13,052 bases of DNA, from NCBI GenBank assembly GCA_030152265.1, contig JASLHQ010000047.1:1-13052 (forward strand), in the 5' to 3' direction. Source of the stretch: Savagea sp. Lineage in GTDB: Bacteria > Bacillota > Bacilli > Bacillales_A > Planococcaceae. Below are positions 1 through 6,263 of the stretch, piece after piece (within the stretch, counting starts at the first letter, position 1; each line of letters begins with the position of its first letter). The position numbers and the translations under genes are program-made. The notes beneath the pieces were generated by a model. The model saw only the letters and a program-made list of their open reading frames with translations. It was not told the origin of the DNA and made no database searches.

Positions 1-279
1 CAGTTATCGTATACGAAACAACCGAATTTAGTTGTCGATGGGAATACAGTCATCGTGCCAGCAGGAACTGTTGTCGATGGTAACCTTGTCGTAAAAAATG
101 GGGACTTGCGCATCGAAGGAGAAGTTCAAGGTGATGTCACCGTCATTAAAGGTACGAAATATATGGCTTCTACAGCTGTCATTACAGGTGAAGTAGAAGA
201 AATTGATCAAGCGTTTGATTGGTTATGGTACAAAATTAAAACGACTGTTCAAAGTGTATTCACTTCTTCTGAAGAATAA
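1..279 (+). CDS. rsiW: RsiW-type anti-sigma-W factor, C-terminal part (5' end outside window)
   Basis: Frame 1 is open from the first base of the window, so this is the last 92 residues of a longer gene. The GTG at 55 is an internal valine, not a start. The segment closely resembles the extracytoplasmic end of Bacillus subtilis RsiW as I remember it, with the same landmarks in order: KQPNLVV, VPAGTVVDGNLVVKNG, GDVTVIKG.KYMAS, EEI.Q.FDWLWYKIK and a short acidic tail. RsiW is a single-pass membrane protein that holds sigma-W inactive until regulated proteolysis under envelope stress. The cytoplasmic zinc-binding domain and the membrane segment lie upstream of the window, presumably next to sigW. 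The GDV.V repeats resemble the beta-rich repeats of polymer-forming (bactofilin-like) domains. A terminator follows directly, and cdaA comes next, as in B. subtilis. Identification rests on remembered family sequence and is strong. Confidence 0.88.
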   Translation, partial: QLSYTKQPNLVVDGNTVIVPAGTVVDGNLVVKNGDLRIEGEVQGDVTVIKGTKYMASTAVITGEVEEIDQAFDWLWYKIKTTVQSVFTSSEE

Positions 280-296
280 TTAAAAGTCAAATTGAT

Positions 297-348
297 AAAC
301 TGCACTTCCTTTGTTGTCACTATTCAATAAAGGAAGCGCAGTTTTTTT
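297..348 (+). terminator. Rho-independent terminator after rsiW
   Basis: The arms AAACTGC-A-CTTCCTTT (297-312) and AAAGGAAG-C-GCAGTTT (329-344) pair across one A/C mismatch around a 16-nt loop. A run of seven T ends at 348. It sits 17 nt after the rsiW stop and separates that unit from cdaA. Confidence 0.9.
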
Positions 349-376
349 ATGAAGAAATATGTGTCGATGAGTTTCT

Positions 377-413
377 TTTAAATATTTTTCAAGTAAGCCG
401 AAAAATATTTAAA
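377..413. repeat. Perfect 14-bp AT-rich inverted repeat upstream of cdaA
   Basis: TTTAAATATTTTTC (377-390) and GAAAAATATTTAAA (400-413) are exact reverse complements separated by 9 nt. The repeat lies after the rsiW terminator and before the candidate cdaA promoters. It could be a second weak terminator, since T-rich sequence follows, or a binding site for a dimeric regulator. The sequence alone does not say which. Confidence 0.6.
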
Positions 414-438
414 TTTCGTTTTATCTTTTACTGGAAAT

Positions 439-464
439 GGAAACCTCTTCAGCGATAGGACGTC
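439..464 (+). promoter_or_regulatory. Possible ECF-sigma promoter for cdaA operon
   Basis: GGAAAC (439-444) is followed by exactly 16 nt and CGTC (461-464). This matches the TGAAAC-N16-CGT(C/A) pattern of ECF sigma factors such as sigma-M, sigma-X and sigma-W, with one mismatch in the -35. The ECF regulator gene rsiW lies just upstream. This is inferred from pattern only. Confidence 0.4.
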
Positions 465-493
465 TGAAAATAGAAGGAATCTGTTACAGTGTA

Positions 494-502
494 TGCTATA
501 AT
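494..502 (+). promoter_or_regulatory. Extended -10 (sigma-A) promoter for cdaA operon
   Basis: TGCTATAAT contains a perfect TATAAT (497-502) preceded by the TGN extension. No good -35 is seen 16-18 bp upstream, which is usual for extended -10 promoters. It lies about 40 nt before the cdaA start. Confidence 0.6.
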
Positions 503-541
503 AAATAGATACTATTTCGGAATGGAATTGAGGTGAAGCGC

Positions 542-1381
542 ATGAGTAATTTAGATTTCTTGATGACGATGAAGGCGAGTGAATGGATTCGAAATATTAT
601 CGATATTTTGCTCGTTTGGTTCGTATTTTATAAATTAATTACTATCATTAAAGGGACGAAAGCTGTCCAATTGTTAAAAGGGATTTTTGTTATTTTAATC
701 GTGCGTTTCCTAACGGAAGTTTTCGGTTTGAGCACGCTCGGTTGGATGATGGAACAAGTGTTAACCTTTGGATTTTTAGCTGTCATTATTATTTTCCAAC
801 CAGAATTGCGCCGAGCGCTTGAACAATTAGGGCGAGGAAAGATTTTCACACGTTCTTCCCTTCAAGAAGAGGAAGAGCAAAAGCGTTTAATTGAAGCGAT
901 GAAAAAGTCAGTTAGCTACATGGCGAAACGTCGAATTGGTGCTCTTATTTCGATTGAGAAAGAAACAGGATTAAGTGAATATATCGAAACGGGAACACCG
1001 CTTGATGCGACGATTACGTCAGAGCTAATTATTAATATATTCATCCCGAACACACCGTTACATGACGGAGCGGTTATCGTTCAAAAAAATAAAATTGCAG
1101 CGGCGAGTTGTTATTTACCTTTGTCTGAAAGCCCGTTCATTTCAAAAGACTTAGGAACACGACATCGTGCTGCATTAGGGATTAGTGAAGAGACAGATGC
1201 TGTCACAATTATCGTGTCTGAAGAAACAGGTGCCATTAGTTTAACGGTAGCGGGCGATATTATGCGAAACTTAACGATTGATGAATTTGAAGAGCGTTTG
1301 ACTGAATTGTGGTTCGGAGCAGATGATACTGCTCTCGTTGAGTCAAATGTATGGAAATGGGGGAAGAAGAAAGATGGATAA
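542..1381 (+). CDS. cdaA: Diadenylate cyclase CdaA
   Basis: CdaA (YbbP/DacA) is the membrane-bound enzyme that joins two ATP into cyclic-di-AMP, a nucleotide controlling potassium and osmolyte balance and cell-wall stability in Bacillota. The 279-residue product matches the family's usual length of about 273. The N-terminal third is hydrophobic, with segments near residues 18-36, 42-60 and 70-90, followed by FQPELRRALEQLGRG. The DAC catalytic domain follows, with the two hallmark motifs: DGA (D175-A177, in LHDGAVI) and RHR (R207-R209, in GTRHRAALG). I chose ATG 542 because GAGGTG (530-535) stands 6 nt before it. An in-frame GTG at 533 lies inside this ribosome binding site. The gene heads the cdaA-cdaR-glmM operon and overlaps cdaR by 8 nt. 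Upstream lie a candidate ECF promoter and an extended -10 promoter. Confidence 0.97.
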   Translation: MSNLDFLMTMKASEWIRNIIDILLVWFVFYKLITIIKGTKAVQLLKGIFVILIVRFLTEVFGLSTLGWMMEQVLTFGFLAVIIIFQPELRRALEQLGRGKIFTRSSLQEEEEQKRLIEAMKKSVSYMAKRRIGALISIEKETGLSEYIETGTPLDATITSELIINIFIPNTPLHDGAVIVQKNKIAAASCYLPLSESPFISKDLGTRHRAALGISEETDAVTIIVSEETGAISLTVAGDIMRNLTIDEFEERLTELWFGADDTALVESNVWKWGKKKDG

Positions 1382-2690
1382 ATTTATGGATAGTCCATGG
1401 TTTCTTCGCCTCACTGCGCTCGTTCTCGCTCTCATCTTATTTTTCTCAGTGCAAGCAGAGCAAGAAAAGAAAATGCGTTCAGCAAGCGGAGAGACGATTG
1501 ACGTCATTCGAGACGTGCCTGTTGAAGTATTTTATGATCAACAAAACTTAGTCGTTACAGGAGTTCCAGAAACGATAGATGTCGAGATTGAAGGGCCACA
1601 AAATATCGTTCAATCGACGAGACTTTCAAAGGATTTCACAGCACTTGTCGACTTGACGAACTTGCCACTCGGCGAACATTATGTCATGATTCAATATGAA
1701 AATATTTCCGACAAATTGTCGGTTCGTTCTGATCCAAGTCGCATTAAAGTGAAAATCGAAGAGATGATTACAGCGACATTTTCAGTAGAAGCAGAACTGA
1801 ATGAACAATCGATTGGTGAGGAGCATTACGTCTCGACGATTGATGTCAATCCGAAACAAGTTCAAGTGACAGGCGCGAAAAGTATTATTGAATCGATTGA
1901 ATATGTGAAAGTAAGTATCGACGCAGAAAAAGGTGTAACTAAATCATTCGAACAAAAAGCGAGAGTTCGTGTATTAGATAAAGACTTAAATAAATTAGAT
2001 GTTTCCATTGAGCCACAAGAAGTATCAGTGCAAGTAGAAATCGAACAATTTAGTAAAAGTTTACCTTTGAAAATGACACAAGTAGGAGAAGCTATACCAG
2101 GTGTGACAATTCGTTCGATGACGCTAGATGCGACATCTGCCACTGTGTTTGGTTCTAAAAAAGACCTTGAGCGTTTAAATGAATTGTTCGTGGAAGTTGA
2201 TTTGAGTAAAGTGAAAAATTCAGGTGCTTTGAAAATGCCAATTCGCATACCAGAAGGAGCATCACGTGTAAATCCAGAAACTGTACAAGTGAACGTTCAA
2301 GTGGACGTCGATGAAACGATCATTGAACTAGAAACAAATGAAGAAGAAGAAGTAGAGGTAGAGGCTGAAGTAGAAAGTAATGTAGAGTCAGATAAGGAAC
2401 AAGAAGAATCAAAAAAACTCTCACAATTACCCGTTCAAATCGAAGGATTAGCTGAGCATTATGAAGCTAACTTTATTTCGCCATCTACTGCAACATTAAC
2501 GATAACAGGCCAAAAATCAAAACTTGAGCGTTTAAACAATTCAAATTTTAAATTATATGTTGATGCATCAAGCATCCATAAAGTTGGACAATCTCGCTTA
2601 CCTGTCCAAGTACAAGGACCGAATGATGTAAAGTGGGCACTTGATGTACAAGAGCTCATGATTACTGTAGAAGAGACACATGTATCTTAA
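1374..2690 (+). CDS. cdaR: CdaA regulatory protein CdaR (YbbR-domain protein)
   Basis: CdaR is the membrane-anchored partner that binds CdaA and modulates cyclic-di-AMP synthesis. The 438-residue product begins with a short cytoplasmic stretch and one membrane helix (about residues 8-27, LRLTALVLALILFFSVQA). Repeated YbbR modules facing outside follow, each marked by similar phrases: VVTGVPETIDVEIEGPQ, VQVTGAKSIIESIEYVKVSID, ATVFGSKKDLERLNELFVEVDL and ATLTITGQKSKLERLNNSNFKLYVD. Four modules can be counted. A very acidic linker (about residues 319-347, mostly E with V, S and N) separates modules 3 and 4. I chose ATG 1374, which overlaps the cdaA stop and has GGGGAAG upstream. An earlier in-frame start at 1323 would lie deep inside cdaA. 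The product is somewhat shorter than the B. subtilis protein (about 480 residues). Confidence 0.95.
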   Translation: MDKFMDSPWFLRLTALVLALILFFSVQAEQEKKMRSASGETIDVIRDVPVEVFYDQQNLVVTGVPETIDVEIEGPQNIVQSTRLSKDFTALVDLTNLPLGEHYVMIQYENISDKLSVRSDPSRIKVKIEEMITATFSVEAELNEQSIGEEHYVSTIDVNPKQVQVTGAKSIIESIEYVKVSIDAEKGVTKSFEQKARVRVLDKDLNKLDVSIEPQEVSVQVEIEQFSKSLPLKMTQVGEAIPGVTIRSMTLDATSATVFGSKKDLERLNELFVEVDLSKVKNSGALKMPIRIPEGASRVNPETVQVNVQVDVDETIIELETNEEEEVEVEAEVESNVESDKEQEESKKLSQLPVQIEGLAEHYEANFISPSTATLTITGQKSKLERLNNSNFKLYVDASSIHKVGQSRLPVQVQGPNDVKWALDVQELMITVEETHVS

Positions 2691-2724
2691 AACGAGATGA
2701 AAAGTTTGAAAGGGAGAAAATGAT

Positions 2725-4074
2725 ATGACGAAATATTTCGGAACCGATGGAGTTCGCGGTGTAGCGAACAAGGAGTTAACGCCAGAATTAGCATTTCAAC
2801 TAGGGCGTGTAGGTGGTTACGTGTTGACGAAAGATGCAACGACAAAACCACAAGTACTTGTAGGTCGCGATACGCGTATTTCAGGGCCGATGTTAGAGAG
2901 TGCCCTCATTGCTGGTTTACTATCAGTCGGCGTAGAAGTGATGACATTAGGTGTCATTAGTACACCAGGTGTTTCTTACTTAACACGTGCGATGAATGCC
3001 CAAGCGGGCGTGATGATTTCAGCGTCACATAACCCTGTTCAAGATAATGGCATTAAGTTTTTTGCTGGAGATGGATTTAAACTGACAGACGAGCAAGAAG
3101 ACGAAATCGAACGTTTATTAAATGCGGAGCAAGATGAATTACCACGTCCAGTCGGAGGCAATGTCGGTACGATTACCGAGTACTTCGAAGGCGGACAGAA
3201 ATATATTCAATACTTGAAACAAACGGTAGACTCAGACTTTATGGATATTCACGTTGCGATTGACTGTGCACACGGTGCAACGTCATCTCTTGCGACTCAC
3301 GTATTCGCAGATTTAGAAGCGGACTTATCGACGATGGGTGCATCACCAGACGGATTGAATATTAACGAAGGTGTCGGTTCGACACATCCAGAAGCACTCG
3401 CAAAATTCGTCGTAGAGAAAGAAGCGGCACTTGGTTTAGCGTTTGATGGCGACGGCGATCGTTTAATCGCAGTAGACGAAAACGGTAAAATCGTCGACGG
3501 TGACCAAATTATGTTCATCATCGCAAAGTACTTGAATGAAAAAGGCAAGCTTGCAAAATCGACAGTCGTATCGACAGTGATGAGCAATATCGGTTTCTAC
3601 AAAGCGTTAGAACAACAAGGCATTGAAAGTGTTCAAACGGCAGTAGGTGACCGTTACGTCGTCGAGGCGATGCGTGAACAAACGTTAAACTTCGGTGGAG
3701 AACAATCCGGTCACATCGTATTCCTCGACTACAATACGACAGGAGACGGTTTGTTAACGGCTGTTCAACTCGTCAATATTATGAAAGAAACAGGTTTACC
3801 ATTATCAGAACTTGCGTCAGAAATGACGGTGTATCCACAGCGTCTCGTCAACATTCGCGTTGCAGATAAACATCATGTGACAGACAATGAAGCAGTAGCA
3901 GAAATCATTCGTACAGTGGAAGAAGAACTCGGCAAAAATGGACGTGTACTCGTACGTCCTTCGGGAACTGAGCCACTCGTGCGCGTCATGGTAGAAGCGC
4001 CGAGCGAAGACGAATGCAACCGTCAAGTCGAGCGTATCGCAGAAGTTGTACGTGCTGAAATGGGAATCGATTAA
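2725..4074 (+). CDS. glmM: Phosphoglucosamine mutase GlmM
   Basis: GlmM converts glucosamine-6-phosphate to glucosamine-1-phosphate, the step leading to UDP-N-acetylglucosamine for peptidoglycan and wall polymers. The 449-residue protein is full length. It opens with KYFGTDGVRGVAN, typical of the family. The phosphoserine loop is ISASHNPVQDNG with the catalytic serine at S101. The metal-binding loop is DGDGDR (D241, D243, D245). The C-terminal phosphate-binding loop is RPSGTEPLVRVM (R411-E416). AGGGAG lies a suitable distance before ATG 2725, and the gap after cdaR is 34 nt. In B. subtilis GlmM is reported to bind and inhibit CdaA, so the operon links wall-precursor supply with cyclic-di-AMP. 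Here a terminator follows and glmS is not next, unlike B. subtilis. Confidence 0.98.
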   Translation: MTKYFGTDGVRGVANKELTPELAFQLGRVGGYVLTKDATTKPQVLVGRDTRISGPMLESALIAGLLSVGVEVMTLGVISTPGVSYLTRAMNAQAGVMISASHNPVQDNGIKFFAGDGFKLTDEQEDEIERLLNAEQDELPRPVGGNVGTITEYFEGGQKYIQYLKQTVDSDFMDIHVAIDCAHGATSSLATHVFADLEADLSTMGASPDGLNINEGVGSTHPEALAKFVVEKEAALGLAFDGDGDRLIAVDENGKIVDGDQIMFIIAKYLNEKGKLAKSTVVSTVMSNIGFYKALEQQGIESVQTAVGDRYVVEAMREQTLNFGGEQSGHIVFLDYNTTGDGLLTAVQLVNIMKETGLPLSELASEMTVYPQRLVNIRVADKHHVTDNEAVAEIIRTVEEELGKNGRVLVRPSGTEPLVRVMVEAPSEDECNRQVERIAEVVRAEMGID

Positions 4075-4080
4075 TATTAA

Positions 4081-4113
4081 AAAGTGGAACGTTTAAAAAC
4101 GTTCCACTTTTTT
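4081..4113 (+). terminator. Rho-independent terminator after glmM
   Basis: AAAGTGGAACGTT (4081-4093) pairs perfectly with AACGTTCCACTTT (4098-4110) around a TAAA loop, and the T run continues to 4113. It closes the cdaA-cdaR-glmM operon. Its T tract runs straight into the first hexamer of the putative Pho box of pstB. Confidence 0.95.
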
Positions 4114-4160
4114 ACGTTTTCTTTACATAGTATTGATAGTCTCTCAACATTCATTTGATA
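4111..4160 (+). promoter_or_regulatory. Putative Pho box (PhoP-binding repeats) upstream of pstB
   Basis: Five hexamers, TTTACG (4111), TTTACA (4122), TTGATA (4133), TCAACA (4144) and TTGATA (4155), start at exact 11-bp steps. They resemble the TT(A/C/T)A(C/T)A direct repeats bound by the phosphate-starvation regulator PhoP in Bacillus. The -10 is uncertain: TACGCT (4159-4164) or TATCGT (4165-4170). Confidence 0.65.
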
Positions 4161-4215
4161 CGCTTATCGTAAGCAAAATGTAACGGTTGATGAATCGATG
4201 AGAGGGGACTTACAA

Positions 4216-5034
4216 ATGACACAAGTCATTGAACGAACAGAAGCTGTCAAGTTGCGCGTCATGGAAAATGCTCAATGGAATAAGCCAGTATATGAAACGA
4301 ATGGATTGAACTTATGGTACGGCACGTCACATGCGTTAAAAAATATTAATTTAACGATCCATGAAAAAGAAGTGACGGCGATTATCGGGCCATCTGGATG
4401 CGGGAAGTCAACGTATTTAAAAACGTTGAATCGCATGGTAGAACTTGCGGGGAACGTTTCCATCTCAGGAAATGTCACGTTTCAAGGAGACAATATTTTA
4501 GATCGCTCGATGCCGGTTGAAATGCTGCGTTCAAAAGTCGGAATGGTGTTCCAAAAGCCAAACCCATTCCCGAAATCGATTTACGAAAACGTCGCATTCG
4601 GACCGAAAATTCACGGAATTAAAAATCGAGCAATTTTAGACCAAGTCGTTGAAAATAGCTTAAAAAAAGCGGCATTGTGGGATGAAGTGAAAGACCGTCT
4701 CCATGAAAATGCGTACGGTTTATCAGGTGGACAACAACAACGTCTCTGTATCGCTCGCGCATTAGCTGTTGAACCGGAAGTTATTTTAATGGATGAACCG
4801 ACATCAGCGCTCGACCCTGTTTCGACGAATAAAGTAGAAGAACTGATTAAAGAAATTAAAAATGACGTAACGATTGTCATCGTCACACACAATATGCAAC
4901 AGGCGGCACGAATTTCAGATCGTACGGCATTTTTCTTAAATGGAGAAGTGATTGAATATGACCGTACGTCAACAATCTTTAATGAACCAGCCGATCAACT
5001 AACGCATGACTATATTAACGGCCGATTCGGTTAA
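4216..5034 (+). CDS. pstB: Phosphate ABC transporter ATP-binding protein PstB
   Basis: PstB is the ATPase that powers high-affinity phosphate import through PstC and PstA. All ABC motifs are intact: Walker A GPSGCGKST (residues 58-66), the PstB-type Q-loop stretch VGMVFQKPNPFPKSIYENV, the signature LSGGQQQR (from residue 169), Walker B VILMDEP (D193, E194) and the switch histidine in VIVTHNMQQAARISD. The 272-residue length is normal. There is an N-terminal tail of about 30 residues before the nucleotide-binding domain. I chose ATG 4216 because AGAGGGG (4201-4207) lies 8 nt upstream. The in-frame ATG at 4198 has no such site. The gene stands alone between two terminators and precedes pstS, whereas pstB usually follows pstA. 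It has its own run of Pho-box-like repeats, so it is probably induced by phosphate starvation independently of pstSCA. Confidence 0.97.
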   Translation: MTQVIERTEAVKLRVMENAQWNKPVYETNGLNLWYGTSHALKNINLTIHEKEVTAIIGPSGCGKSTYLKTLNRMVELAGNVSISGNVTFQGDNILDRSMPVEMLRSKVGMVFQKPNPFPKSIYENVAFGPKIHGIKNRAILDQVVENSLKKAALWDEVKDRLHENAYGLSGGQQQRLCIARALAVEPEVILMDEPTSALDPVSTNKVEELIKEIKNDVTIVIVTHNMQQAARISDRTAFFLNGEVIEYDRTSTIFNEPADQLTHDYINGRFG

Positions 5035-5040
5035 TTGTAA

Positions 5041-5074
5041 AAAGCTACATCTTTAATAGGATGTAGCTTTTTTA
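5041..5074 (+). terminator. Rho-independent terminator after pstB
   Basis: AAAGCTACATC (5041-5051) pairs perfectly with GATGTAGCTTT (5060-5070) around an 8-nt loop, followed by TTTATTTT. It separates pstB from pstS. Confidence 0.93.
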
Positions 5075-5093
5075 TTTTCTAAAATAACCCAAA

Positions 5094-5147
5094 TTTACTT
5101 ATCGTTTACAAATATCGCAAATCGGATTAATAATTCACTCGTATACT
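5094..5147 (+). promoter_or_regulatory. Putative PhoP-activated promoter of pstS
   Basis: The hexamers TTTACT (5094), TTTACA (5105), CGCAAA (5116) and TTAATA (5127) fall at exact 11-bp steps. They are followed after 9 nt by a good -10, TATACT (5142-5147), with no proper -35. The repeats would span about -60 to -22 from the predicted start of transcription, the usual place for PhoP activation in Bacillus. The third hexamer is a poor match. Confidence 0.65.
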
Positions 5148-5212
5148 CATAAGTGAAGTTGATACATACTTACTTCAAAAAGAAGATGAATGTTCAAGGG
5201 AGGACAATTCGA

Positions 5213-6196
5213 ATGAATTTTAAAAAGTGGTTACTTACAGTCGTCATGGCAGCATTAGCAGTCGTACTCGTTGCTTGTGGAGGCGATGACAAGAAAGAAG
5301 ATAATGAAGGCGCAACAGGCGGAGACGAAGGAGACAAACCTGCAGCAGAAGAGTTGGAAGGCAGTGTCGTCATCGATGGATCAGGTACGGTATTCCCATT
5401 AATGTCACGCGTTGCAGAAGAATATATGTTAAATGAACAAGAAGGTGTTTCAGTTGAAGTGAGCCGTGCAGGAACGAGTGCTGGATTTAAAAAGTTCCTC
5501 GTAGAAAATGGGACAGATTTTAACGACGCATCACGTGAAATTAAAGATGAAGAAAAAGAAGAAGCAGATAAATTAGGCATCGAAGTAAAAGAATTAAAAG
5601 TCGCATTGGACGGTTTAACATTCGTTATTAATAAAGAAAATGATTGGGCAAGCGAAATGACACCGGAACAATTAATCTCTATTTTCAAAGGTGAAGTGAA
5701 ACAATGGTCAGACATTAATCCAGAATGGCCAGCAGAAGATATCGCACCGATGGGACCGAACGAAAACCACGGAACGTACGAGTTCTTCTATGAAAAAATT
5801 CTCGATAAACAAGACTTAGCAGACAATGTGAACTTACAACAAGAATATTCAACATTAGTAAAATTAGTATCAGAAGATAAAAACGGTATCGCATTTTTCG
5901 GTTTCGGTTACTACGTGAACAACACAGATCAATTACAAGCAGTGCATGTTGATTTCGGTAATGGTCCAGTAGAACCGAAATTAGAAACAATCGCAGAAGA
6001 TGGTGACTATGCAGACTTTACACGTCCTGTATTCACATACTTAAACGTCGACAATGCGAAAGCAAAACCACAAGTGTTAGACTTCGCAATTTATGCGATG
6101 AATAACGTTAACACATTCGCTGGTGAAACTGGATTCGCTCCAATTCCAGACGCTGAAGCACAAGAGAACATTACATTTTTAGAAGGCTTAAAATAA
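5213..6196 (+). CDS. pstS: Phosphate-binding lipoprotein PstS
   Basis: PstS captures phosphate outside the membrane and hands it to the PstCA channel. The 327-residue product starts with a lipoprotein signal peptide: MNFKKW, a hydrophobic core, then the lipobox LVAC with the lipidated cysteine at residue 22. A low-complexity acidic and glycine-rich tether (residues about 24-48) follows. Typical substrate-binding stretches come next: DGSGTVFPLMSRVAEEYM, VSRAGTSAGFKKF, FNDASREIKDEE, LTFVINKEN and GIAFFGFGYYV. I chose ATG 5213 because AAGGGAGG (5196-5203) lies 9 nt upstream. The earlier in-frame start at 5153 sits at the predicted transcription start and would put 20 residues before the signal peptide. 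The gene has a PhoP-type promoter and is followed by a hairpin before pstC, which should give more PstS than permease. Confidence 0.97.
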   Translation: MNFKKWLLTVVMAALAVVLVACGGDDKKEDNEGATGGDEGDKPAAEELEGSVVIDGSGTVFPLMSRVAEEYMLNEQEGVSVEVSRAGTSAGFKKFLVENGTDFNDASREIKDEEKEEADKLGIEVKELKVALDGLTFVINKENDWASEMTPEQLISIFKGEVKQWSDINPEWPAEDIAPMGPNENHGTYEFFYEKILDKQDLADNVNLQQEYSTLVKLVSEDKNGIAFFGFGYYVNNTDQLQAVHVDFGNGPVEPKLETIAEDGDYADFTRPVFTYLNVDNAKAKPQVLDFAIYAMNNVNTFAGETGFAPIPDAEAQENITFLEGLK

Positions 6197-6205
6197 GAAT
6201 GATAT

Positions 6206-6242
6206 AAAGTGAGATGAGCGCCCTTTATGCTCATCTCATTTT
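6206..6242 (+). terminator. Weak terminator or attenuator hairpin between pstS and pstC
   Basis: TGAGATGAGC (6210-6219) pairs perfectly with GCTCATCTCA (6229-6238) around a 9-nt loop. The stem extends by a G-T and three A-T pairs to 6206 and 6242. Only four T follow, so partial readthrough into pstC is likely. The hairpin may also stabilise the 3' end of pstS mRNA. Confidence 0.75.
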
Positions 6243-6263
6243 GTCCATGAGGAGTGGGAACAG

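Noticed and set aside
349..541. Possible cyclic-di-AMP (ydaO/yuaA-type) riboswitch ahead of cdaA
   Set aside because: The only structure seen is the simple inverted repeat at 377-413, upstream of the promoters. None of the conserved riboswitch core was recognised.
4075..4215. Possible glmS ribozyme or other riboswitch after glmM
   Set aside because: glmS does not follow, and the gap is accounted for by a terminator and phased Pho-like hexamers.
5194..5715. 173-residue open frame on the - strand opposite pstS
   Set aside because: It is a serine- and proline-rich mirror of pstS codon use with no family resemblance and no ribosome binding site context.
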